NCBI RefSeq assembly: GCF_000001735.4
Contig: NC_003071.7
Location: 15,661,443-15,725,442, forward strand
Length of the DNA: 64,000 nt
Origin: Arabidopsis thaliana
Lineage: Eukaryota > Streptophyta > Magnoliopsida > Brassicales > Brassicaceae
Direction of reading: 5' to 3'
Below, in pieces: positions 47,015-57,787 of this stretch. Position 1 is the stretch's first letter, and every line of letters starts with the position of its first letter. A model generated the notes under the pieces. The model saw nothing but the letters and a program-made list of their open reading frames with translations. It was not told the DNA's origin and searched no databases. Made by a program: the position numbers and the translations under genes.

Positions 47015-47939
47015 ATGATAGATAAGAGAAGAAATACAACAAAAGTGAAAGGAAAAGTTCGAGCAACTGATGACGTGGTAAACAGTTTTTCCTTCCATTT
47101 TTGTAGATTAGTGATATCTAAAATCTACGTATTATTATTAATGTAATTTTCTTTTTTTTTATACATGCATTTTCAGAACTACCAGATATATACAAAAAAC
47201 TTGTTTTTTTCATTAGGAGTGTGTAATTACAGTTTGTTTATTTCAATGTGTGTTACAATTTTTGTTGTTCTTACTTACACGATTTACCTAAAGGTTTTCC
47301 TTTCCAATATTCTTGGAAAATAGTTCAAAATAATAAAATGGTTTTGCGGGAAGTCACTGATCAAGGAAATATGGGTAAGTCTTTTTACTATGTACCTTAA
47401 CATTTACTTGATGAATGATTTTATAAAAACGTTAGGTATTAGTACAAGATCAAATTAAAAGGTGACGCCATTGTTTAGACATGTCTTAAATTAGAGAAAC
47501 TTAACCTTAAAACTTGACAAAAAGTATATTTCCTTAATTTCAAATAATTCAACCTTAAAGCTTATACGTTTGTTGTTCGTCCCTGGAAAAATTTGTCATT
47601 AGATTTCTTATAACGATTTTCCTTAATCAATCACAATTACTTTTGTTTCGTTTACTTTTTAATGAGAAATAATAATGTGCATGATTTAATCTGAATGATA
47701 GGTTACTGTTGGACCATCTCTTACAACAGAATGATTGGGGGCCCATTTATACATTCATGGTAGAATTCCTTCTGGAATTCTCTTCAAAGCATCTATTTGC
47801 CCAAATTGAAGAAAAAAAATCAAATGGGAATTTAAAGAAATACAAAGGATTGATAAAATTTCTTAAGGATAAAGGGCTGGTTAGAGAAGAGGATTGCAAA
47901 TGCTTTAAAGAACAAAATGACGTAACTTTACCTTTCTAA
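47015..47939 (+). CDS. candidate small three-exon gene, function unknown
   Basis: The best support is the open stretch 47730-47939, which encodes a charged, non-repetitive peptide (NDWGPIYTFMVEFLLEF through KGLVREEDCKCFKEQ). Two earlier open blocks join to it in phase 0 with good splice sites: 47015-47077 (ATG, MIDKRRNTTKVKGKVR, donor GTG|GTAAAC) and 47324-47374 (acceptor AAATAG, FKIIKWFCGKSLIKEIW, donor TGG|GTAAGT). The result would be 107 aa. I recognise no family. It could be a decayed gene or a chance assembly. An alternative is the uninterrupted 76-codon frame from 47709. Confidence 0.3.
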
Positions 47940-48117
47940 TATTTTATCCTTACAGCCTTTTTAGTTTTTTCCCACTCATTATCCTTTCTCTTTCTTTTCA
48001 AGTTTCACTTTTAACCAATCTGAGACCCAAACTGAATCCCTTAACCATACATGTTGATTAGTGGGCCAAATTTAGGGGCCCAGCCTGAGTTAGTACTAAT
48101 GATTTTATTACTTATGT

Positions 48118-48300
48118 ATTACTAATGATTTCCGGGTCGAATAGCAATACGGGTAACAGGTCGGATATTTTAAAAATAAATCTGATACTCGATCCTTACG
48201 TACGGGTAATAGAATTACATTATTTTTTACCCGACTAAGTTTACTGGTACCCTTTTTTCAAGACTGGTACGAGTCGGGTAACATGTATCGTCCTAGTTGA
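48118..48300. repeat. CGGGT/ACCCG-rich diverged repeat tract
   Basis: The tract has many scattered words CGGGTAA, GGTCGG, TACCCGAC, GGTACCC and GTCGGGTAAC on both strands. It stands out in base composition from its AT-rich surroundings. Similar degenerate GGGTCGGGTA tracts occur in Arabidopsis intergenic DNA; I cannot assign a family. Confidence 0.4.
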
Positions 48301-48380
48301 CAAAATTACATAATTAAATTTATAGGGTTCTTGTTTAATATTAGGGTTACTGTTTTGTTCATACACGCAAGGCGAATTCG

Positions 48381-49086
48381 ATGGGGGATGATTTACCAGG
48401 TACTGAGGTACGAATTCAACTCTGTAAAATTTTGTTTATATATCGGAACAAATCCCTAATAAAGTTAGATATTTTTCCTGTCTCAGATTGGAGAAATAAG
48501 CTGGAACCTGTGTTTTTGGAATTTGAGGATGGTTGTGTTCCTGAGGAACATTATTATCCGTGTATAAGACGCCGTGAGGATGAAGAGCCCAAGATCTCGG
48601 CGGAAGAAGAGTATTACCTCATGGTGAAAGAAGTCGAGGATTCCAAGGTTTTCTTCATGTTGTTGATTCTTGGTAAAAACTATAAAGACAGATTTTAGTC
48701 TGTCAAGTTTTCTTTATCTGTTTGGAGAATTCATCTTGTGTGTTATATAGGGTTTTGACATCGATTTCGCCAAGTTCCGCTGCGTTTTCAATTACCGACC
48801 AGTTGATCTCGATGACAACGAGTTGGCTTTGGAACCAGAAACTACCAGAGAGTTTATGGACAGACTGTGTCGGAAATCCCTTGAGCATTTCAATGAAATT
48901 CATAGTACAAAATATGAATTTGTCAGGTTTATCAAAGCCAATCATCACGTCTCTGCTGGCATGATGTATTTCATTACCTTTGAAGGTAAGCTACTTTCCA
49001 ATGATGATGACTCAAAACAGTTCCAAGCTAAGCTCTGCTATTGCGGTGGTACCCCCGAAATCATCTCATGCGAACTCAAACCCTAG
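48381..49086 (+). CDS. cystatin/monellin-like UPF0725 protein
   Basis: Three exons, 48381-48399, 48487-48647 and 48751-49086, give 171 aa. The join after the sixth codon (CCAG|GTACTG to CTCAG|ATTGG) restores the frame MGDDLPDWRNKLEP. The protein has the blocks GFDIDFAKFRCVFNYRP and AGMMYFITFEG, which I associate with the UPF0725/EMB2204 plant family, whose fold is cystatin/monellin-like. No molecular function is established for the family as far as I know. The stop TAG at 49084 is followed by a frame that stays open into a further spliced segment, so this copy may be truncated at the C terminus. Position suggests At2g37435. Confidence 0.75.
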
Positions 49087-51124
49087 AGAAAAGGTAAATT
49101 CGATGCTTGGTCTATCTTTGTTTTCTTTTCTGTTGACTTCAGTTTGTTACTGGTTATAAAATTCTGTTCGGATTTGTTTTTGGCAGTTCACTCCATCGAA
49201 GCACCGGAGAAAGAAGATCCCAAGAAACCAAGGTTTATATATATCTTGTCTTTGTTACTTTGATCAGTCTTTTCCTTTCTTTGTCTTCTTTCTTACGGAA
49301 GGAAGGTTCTTTTACACTGTCCTGAATGTTACTTTTTGTTTTATTGACATCTTTAGATTGACACTTGAGCCATCTAATGTCAGTCTAATACGGGTCTGAG
49401 TGGGTGATCACACGCAAGCACTCTCGTGACAATTGACCGTCTAGTTCTATGATGATAATGTAAACTTGATTACCAATATGAAACAGTGTCTTTACCAAAA
49501 ATAGCTAATAGTTCATAGCTAAGCTAGGACCCAAAAAGATAGAAAAGTCTATATGAAACAGTTGGCAAACTCTGTAATGCTGATTTAATTTGTTACCCGT
49601 GGTTCTTGAAATAGTCTTCATGGTTGTTCTCTTCGAACTAGCTAGGAAAGTGTCTCTAATGCATCGGTCATTATGTTTAAAAACAACTGATGCAGGAGAA
49701 AACAAGGCGTTGTGGAGCCTAGTGGTTTCATTCTTTCCAAAGCATGTATACTGTTGCATCTGTGAGTCGCAATATGCTTTAAATTTGAGAGATAGTTAGA
49801 AAAGCTGATGATAGCCACAATCTAAGGAAAGATGAAACTTGGTACAATGTATTTACTTTTATGCTCATAACATTGTAACAGATCAAAGTATATCACAAGT
49901 AAATAGCAGCAGAACGGGTAAACTCGTTTCTTTAATACTAGTACCAAAGATTTAGCAAGTGCAAAAATCAAGGTCATACATGCATTCGCTTCTAATTACG
50001 ACCAATATGGCAATAATACAAAACATTAGTACAATAATCAAGTAGCCTTCTAATAGTTGATTTTTTTTTTAACACTGTAATTATAAAGTCTGCGTCAACT
50101 GAGCTTAACTTTGCGTGTTGAAGAAAGTCAAAGGTCCTCTATTTTGGAGCACGCAATTAATTGCCAACTTTAGCGACCAATTAAAAAGTGTTTTAGTAAC
50201 ATATGATAGCCACTACTTCTCATCTACCACTATCATCACATGGTCCACATGTAGTATAGTTTACTAAATATTTTCATGCGAACAAGTACAAATATATAAA
50301 AGACAAACATGTAACATATGCATGCGCGGCGTCAAACATGATGAATCATTTTGTAGTATTGTAGAATGTAGTTCGATGTATCAAGTTTTGATTCTGAAAA
50401 TTTGGTGACTTAAGTTTACTGAAGGACTATGTGTTTAATTAGTTTTTAAGGGACTCACTGGTTCAGCATATATGTATGTAGAATGCATGCGTTTATATGA
50501 GAACTCTCACTTTTTCATCAAATTTGGACGAGTTTTGAAAACGTTACGGGGACAGACATATAACTATATATAACACATAGCGAAACATGGATCCATGCAT
50601 ATGAGATAACACACTTGTTTCTCATCATCGTATATTCGTATGTATGCATAAAACATATTCTCCACTAGCTAATCTGTCAAATGCTTGTTATATATTGCTC
50701 AACTTTATTGGTTAGTGATGGCCCAGTTTGGTGTGTACCACTAAAATTGCATAATCTTAAACAATACCTAAATTCTAGCATTCAGGAATTTCTTTTTGGA
50801 TGCATGAAATGCTCAATTCTATTAAGTATTAGTTGATGCATGAATCACGTATATCACATTAACGTCTATATATATCCCACTTATCTCAACAAATCATTGG
50901 TTATAATTATCCTATTAACTAATATTCGGAACATCCCACTTAGGTCGGTGGTGGTGCTTCCAAAATTTTAGGACTCTAGTAAAAATGGAAATCAATCCCA
51001 ACGAACCCGATGGTCCAAATTCGATTCATTGTCTGCATTAGAGATCGTAAAGAATTTTTTATTGGTCTTAGTGGGTTGTTTAGTCATCAAAATAATAAAA
51101 TTAATGTAATATTCTTCTATTAAC

Positions 51125-51149
51125 TATATATATATATATATATATATAT
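51125..51149. repeat. TA dinucleotide microsatellite
   Basis: About twelve uninterrupted TA units followed by ATTAATATTAATATA. Non-coding simple repeat. Confidence 0.85.
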
Positions 51150-52847
51150 TAATATTAATATAATGCTTGAATAGGCTAGTTATAAGAGGTTTAAACCATA
51201 CCCTGCTTTGGCATGAAGTGCAGTTCGTGTTATTCTCAAGCGATCTTTCACGTCATTGCTTAGCTAGTTACTATTAACCGAATGTCAATAAAGCTCATTG
51301 AAACTCCTAATTCAAAATAGTAATTACTAGCCATGTTATAACAGTAAAAGATTCCAGTGGCCAAATCAATAGGATCGACACATGTTTTTGGATAATCGTC
51401 CATGATGTAGTAAACTGATATAGTATGACGCAAAAAATATTCACTACTTATATAATTTTGAAAGATATCCAATATAAAATATCAACCTTTTATAATTTGT
51501 GAACGTTCGGTATGGTATATATATATATATATAAATGTAACAACGTTTTTTTTTCGTTTTTTTTATGTCAAACAAAATTTCTATTCACTTAAACATCAAA
51601 AGAGTCACGGATAGGATCCAATAATAACATTTTAAGAAGTTGAATACATTGAGCAAAACATGTAGTCTTGTGATTAGTGTTAGTGATATCACTGTACTAC
51701 TAAATTCAAACTCACAAGTATATTATATATTATTAGCAAACCAATAACTAAAATATATTTCATTCAAAAACAATTAACCAAAATATATAATTCACAGTTA
51801 ACACATATACTATTGTTTTAGTTAGAATATATATGAAATTACTCTAGCTTCCGCTGCCCAACCCAAATCTCAGCAGTTACTTGTGATTGCTTCCAACCAT
51901 AACCACACTCATCGGAATCGAGGTCCTACCACAATCACACCATTTAATTAGTATGAAATTGTGACTACTTAAAAAATAGATAATAATAATCTTCAATTAT
52001 ATATATATCACTTGATATGTTTTATGAAAAAACAAATTTCCTTAAAATGATAATTTTATAGTTTATACTTTATATATAACCTCGTTAGTAGTTCATATTA
52101 TGTTTAATTCATTTATTTATAGTAGCATATATCTTATGATTCTTTTCTTACTTTTTTTTTATGTGCAGCAGATCTTTTCTTACTTAATATTTTCTAATTC
52201 TCTATCATGGAATTTTTCTAAATAAAACAGTTACTTGATGAAAAAAAAAAGAGTTACTTCAAATTTTGACTAAAAACGAAATAAAGTTCCAGTATATTAT
52301 ATAAGTTAACTAATTTATATTTTATATATTTGTAACTAATTTTTTTTCTCAGTAACTTTTCCCATATTGTGCTTTTAAGGCTAAATGCTTTTCTAGTAGA
52401 AACTTCTAAGGAAAAAAGTGAACCTGTGTGTCTTAAGAAAATATCTTACAAATTGCTAAATGTTTTTTTTTTTTTTTAACAGAACGGCTAAATGGTTTTC
52501 AGATGGAAAGTTCTACGAATAACGTACGGGGATTAGAATTACATCAATCAATTAAAATGAGAGCGATATTTATCACGATTTGCGCATATTAAAGAGGCAT
52601 AACTAAGAAAAGTGGGTCACTCACTTGCCTGCCAAAGCTGGCCATATGAGAGCACTTTCTCGGAGAGTAGTGGTACCAACTTCCCTCTCTACACAATCAT
52701 TGGTTTCTCAAGTCTATCATCAAAAGTAAAATTGATTAATGGTCTTTTGTATTAATTATAGACTTTTCTTCAAAAATAATCTTTACAAAAAGTGTTATAT
52801 GAAGCCGTAAAACACATCCGATTTCTAACTAAGTGTATAAGTAAAAC

Positions 52848-52901
52848 ATATATATACCCGTTACATCTGTCCAAAAAAAAAATATATATATACCCGTTAC
52901 A
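52848..52901. repeat. 18-bp direct repeat ATATATATACCCGTTACA
   Basis: Two exact copies at 52848-52865 and 52884-52901, with 36 bp from start to start, separated by an A run. A small tandem duplication in spacer DNA. Confidence 0.8.
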
Positions 52902-53792
52902 CATGTATATGGTGTTGGTTGAAACTAATGGACTAAATTTAGCATAAGATGACCAAAGGACATACATGAGTTTGGTTGTTATGCTATTTTAGCGCTTGTG
53001 TTTACGTTGTTACATAATAGTTAGATTCTGAATTAGATATTTCACATCTACCTAGTTCCAATTTATATCTGAATTTGCTTCTGCAATATATGATCATGCA
53101 TGGCACTTTTACATCTCATTAACATTCATAATTGTTTTACATTCTTCCCTTTTCGAAATATAGATCGGACATGTGCATCTATTTGGGAACTTAACTTTTA
53201 GCAAGTGAGTTTAATGATTAGAACACTTGATTCTAGTCACTAATCACTAATCATATTGGTACAACTCTAATAATTGGATTATACTTTCGTTCTTTAGCCT
53301 TTTTCTGATTTTTATTCTCCTTTTGTAGATTATTAACCAACCCCACTTTTCATTGTTCCATACTTCCCCATTCCATCTCAAACGCTCGTTAGCCTTTTTT
53401 GATATTTAATTAATTAACATATTCTTCCAATCATACTTTAATATTGTCAGGGATTTTGTAGATATATTCACCTTTGCAAAGAAATTAACAATTCTTGATT
53501 AGTTATACGTATTTTCGGTTTATTAGTCGAAAGCCATTAACTCCGAGTTTAAACTTCGTTCAAGAGTTCTAAGAAGTAAGAACCCTTTATTTTTTCTTGC
53601 ATCAAAGATATACCTTATCAAAAAAATTGTGATGATATAGATGATTTTGATAATTAAAGTTTCTTTTATATGTGAATTTCAATGTACGTCGTAACACCGC
53701 GACGACAATAACATAAATCAATATCCTAAAAATCATGATATGATCATCATAAATTAGTTTTTATCTCTTTATAAAACACTAATCTTCATTTA

Positions 53793-53820
53793 TTTTCATC
53801 AATATATATATTGATGAAAA
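53793..53820. repeat. perfect 28-bp palindrome
   Basis: TTTTCATCAA (53793-53802), eight bases of TA (53803-53810) and TTGATGAAAA (53811-53820) make an exact inverted repeat that could form a cruciform or hairpin. No gene is near it. Confidence 0.85.
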
Positions 53821-56800
53821 AGTTATATAGACTTTTCATTTATTTTCTGCCAATAATATGTAGACCTTAATTTAATTACCTCAAGTTTAGTGACTTAACA
53901 AACCAAAACGTTATATATATGTGATACTGAATATATGATAGACTATGACTGTTTTATGTTTAAACATAGGGTTCTTTTCTAATCTAAGCATTAGTTCACA
54001 AATCACAACCTATATACTATCCATACTCTCTAATTTCGAGCGTTTTAATGGCTATACTCTAGTTGTTCGGTTCTAAATTTTTTCTGTTTTGTTGTAGGCA
54101 AAAACAATACAAAATTTCTTGTTGTTACTCGGATCTAAAATTTTGTTTTAAACTTAGATTAGACGACACCTAGTAAAACAATTGTGATCACGGGTCAATA
54201 TATGTCTTAAATTGTAAACTTGAGTATTTGTCCTTTTATGAACTTCACTTGTTTTAGTCAATAATTCTTTTCCTGTCGACCTCCTTGGTTTATTACTTAA
54301 TGGCTGAAAATGTTACTTTAATGACACATTCATGTAATCAAGAATTCAACTTTTATTACTAAGATTATAGTATTCAAAACATTTTTGTTGTCAAATTCCA
54401 TGTCTGTACGTTGACATATATACGATAATCGAAGACAAATGCTCAGAAACGAAATATGGACAAATATGACATATAGATCAGTATCAAGAGATTTGAGATA
54501 ATGAAACATTACTTGTCGTTTGTAAAATCCGACGTGCCTGTTAGGTCGCCCGCATTATTTCAATTAATTTCCACAGACCCGTAAAAATAAGCCACAGTTG
54601 CAAAATGTTAAAAACTTTTAATAGTTTAATTCCAAAGGGGAAATATATAAGCGATAAAAATATGCACATTGGAAGCTTCTTCGACTAGTCAAACGTCTAA
54701 AACTCCGAAAGAACAATTATCTTAATAAGTTAATTAGCTTTAGAAGAGAGATTAATAATTGTTAATACATGGGGGAACATGGAACTTCATTTCTCCTTGT
54801 ATAAAATGGATCGATAAGATCATATCCATGGTGAGAGAGACAGGAGATCAATAAATGCGAGAATTTAACCTACCTGATCTATATATGTTGCGTTAATATA
54901 CGGACCGTAGATAAATCAGGACGTGTCGTCTAAGATTATGTGATTAGTTGGTTATTAATTATATTTAAATACATGTTTGTGGAATTCTGATTTGTACGAA
55001 GACTAAAATAATAAAGGAGCTCCAACACATGTCCTAGTGTTAAGCACGATGACGATTCGTAGGTTTTTGTGGGTTAGTCAACAAAAGAGCCTTCAAAAGT
55101 TCAATTTTGCCGAGGTTTTTTTTCACCCATATAGGCGTCTGTATATATAGATGGCTGATGGCTCTAATAAAGATGTTAATTAAAAAAGTACAAGAAAATG
55201 TTTAAAACGTTCAAGGAAATCAGTAACGTTATTATTCAATGGTGTAGGTTGCAGAAGTATATATATATTAACTAAACATTCATGAAAAAGTGTCCAATAT
55301 ATAACTTTGTCTATTGTGTGTAAACTGTGTGAAGATAAATAATTGGCTTAAACCAATAATTTCTTAGGATTGCTGCCCTTTTACATTTTTGAAGCATGAG
55401 AATAATTTCATAATTGGTTTTATATTTCTTTAGATATATTCCCGAAAGTTAACATGTTTGAAGATAAAAGCAAAATAGTACACATTTTCAAAAGAACTTA
55501 ACTGATTTGACCAAGACATTTGTACGGTATGTGTCAACTCTGCCAAATGCAGTTTGATTTGCAGTATTTTCCACGTCTGAAAACCTTTTTTCCTTGAAAA
55601 AGCATCTTCTTTTGTTTTAAGGAAACTAGGTGTAAATGTATGTTGCTAATATTAAATATCACAACCAAATTAGAAAAAGAAACAAAAGTTTCAAAAAAAA
55701 GTATTTAAAACTCCCATTTTGGTAAGATTCAAAATGTTATATGTACCACTGTGCTAAAAAGTTTATTGTGTCATTCATATGGTGAATCAGTACATCACAT
55801 TTCATTTATGTCTATATTTGTGAGGAGTTTAATAAGTTTCAAAGAACGATTGGAGAAGACGATTGAATAATTGAGTTCATTCTCGTAAGTAATTAGTTAA
55901 TTTGACTATCGTAACTAAATCCTACATGTTTCGATTATACTCATAATTTCAATGTTATGACAAAACCGTGGGCTCAATATGAAACTTGTGTCAAGAAGTC
56001 AACCAGACAAGAGGATTCATTTGAGAAATGCCAAGGAGTTGACCGGAATTTTTAAATCGTTGGAAAATGTAATTCATGTTATGTTATTTTGAAGCGAGTC
56101 CAAATTATGAATGATTCCACTTTAATAGTCTAAAGAATAAAAACTTACTAAGGACCTTTCATTCAATTTATATTTTATTTTTTTGGATCGTATTTTATTA
56201 TTATAGATTCAAATATGTTAATAAGACTTTATATCCAAATTCATACTAATATTTTGTGAATATTTAATAGACAAAAGGTATTCTTGATCCACACACATTT
56301 CCTAATTTCTAGGTCTCCCATAACCAAAAATATACTAAATTTCCAGTATTACAAAGAAAAGAAAACCGTATAACTTCCTTTTTCCACAAACCTTCTATAA
56401 TTAACACGATTACCATAGCTTTCTACTACTAACCTTCCCATCCTAATTCACATTTAAATAACCGTGCCTAGGTAATGTAAAGTATCATTAAATACTAAAA
56501 ATATCACACATAAAATATTGGTCCAATGAGTCCACCTCACACATAACACAACTTTTATAAATTCCAATTTACAGCCGTATAAGTGCACAATGTTTCTCTT
56601 CATCCTTCACAACTTTTCTCTCTCTCCCTCACAAGTTTCTTTCTTCTCCTCAAAAATTTAAACTGGCCCTTCTCCATTTTCGTTCACAAAACCTTGTTTT
56701 GTATAACTTATACTCATGTAAGTTCTGCTACTAACTCTGTAATAACCTTTTTGTTCCTTGATGAAGAAGTCGTTTTCGGACAAGACTGTTTATTGTTTGA

Positions 56801-57021
56801 ACTCACTAATGTCTTCGCTTGAATTTTCCTGCCGCCTTCTTCTTTGTTACTCGCTCTGTTTTCTTCTTCATGAAAGCTCTGTTTCCTCATTTTCTCCTTT
56901 AACACTATGACACACAATTTTTTCCATCTCCTCTATAATAAATACTTTCCAATTTTTATCCTTTATCTCATCGATTAAAACTATCAAATCGATCTTGTTA
57001 TTGCACCTTCCTAATTCAAAG

Positions 57022-57711
57022 ATGGGTACGCTTATATTTTTGTATAATTAGCTTTTATTTCGAAATCAAGAAACAAAGTTTCAATTTTGGTTTTGTCTAT
57101 GTTTCCATACACTCTGTTTTTTTCCTCTCTTAAATGCTAAGCTTAAACCAAACTCCAAAAGCATTTACATCTAAACATGGCTTCTTCCGTATCATGCATG
57201 ATATGTGTTAATTAAATTTTCCAACATGCTTTTTACATAATTCTCCTTAATTAAGACTCTTGGTCTGGTCTCTGTTTTGTTATTAAAAATCTTAGTTTCT
57301 GGTTTCCATACACTCTGTTTTACCTCTTTGTAAAGGAAGCATCTAGATTGTTCCGTTTCATGACATGTATTAATTAAATTTTCCAACATGCTTGTTATAG
57401 AATTCTCCTTAATTAAGAGCCTCTAATTAATCATTTCTCTAGTTTTTAAAATATCTGTCTCCAATTCTCCTGCAACTAGGATTTTTATATACTTCCCGTT
57501 GAATTTCTTAGCTACTAGTAGTATTATTTTTGGTTCAATTTTTGTCTTCGTTTTCTTATTTTACATTTTAATTTCTGTCTTTCTTGCTTGTTGATTGGAC
57601 CCAAATTGCTTAAGATATATTATTCGTCATTATTTTTCATTAATTTCGCTTTCATTTACGCGCACTAATATCTTGCTTACCTCTAAATTTGCAGATCCTC
57701 ATCCTTTATAA
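57022..57711 (+). promoter_or_regulatory. leader intron and intron-split upstream ORF of the 5-phosphatase gene
   Basis: A donor ATGG|GTACGC (57025/57026) and an acceptor TTTGCAG|ATCCTC (57694/57695) define a 669-nt leader intron. Splicing joins ATG G to AT CCT CAT CCT TTA TAA. This makes a six-codon upstream ORF (MDPHPL) ending 76 bases before the main ATG at 57788. Transcription probably begins near 56585, below a TATA-like TTTTATAAATT at 56551-56561, with a CT-rich leader. Confidence 0.5.
57102..57418. repeat. imperfect tandem duplication inside the leader intron
   Basis: TTTCCATACACTCTGTTTT occurs at 57102-57120 and 57303-57321. A ~54-bp block starting ATGTGTTAATTAAATTTTCC (57203-57256) recurs at 57365-57418 with four or five changes. 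The second unit is shorter, lacking about 40 bp between the two blocks. Confidence 0.75.
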
Positions 57712-57787
57712 TCCTCTAGATTGTGGTTCTAGACATTTTACAAACAACGGTGGCGGAAAAAACGGCAGAACGTTCTATTACACAAAT

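Larger units (their letters stand above)
49087..56584. other. 7.5-kb AT-rich spacer
   Basis: The first ~700 bases may be downstream exons of the UPF0725 gene (for example 49187-49232 and 49696-49770). The rest holds no open frame with coding character. Landmarks are a TA microsatellite (51126-51149), a second short TA run near 51518-51532, an 18-bp direct repeat (52848-52901) and a 28-bp palindrome (53793-53820). I found no tRNA-like T-loop or transposon terminal repeats. Confidence 0.45.

Noticed and set aside
56583..56822. 79-codon open frame upstream of the 5-phosphatase gene
   Set aside because: It starts with a non-ATG codon in a CT-rich leader, and the Leu/Phe/Ser-rich product reflects pyrimidine bias.
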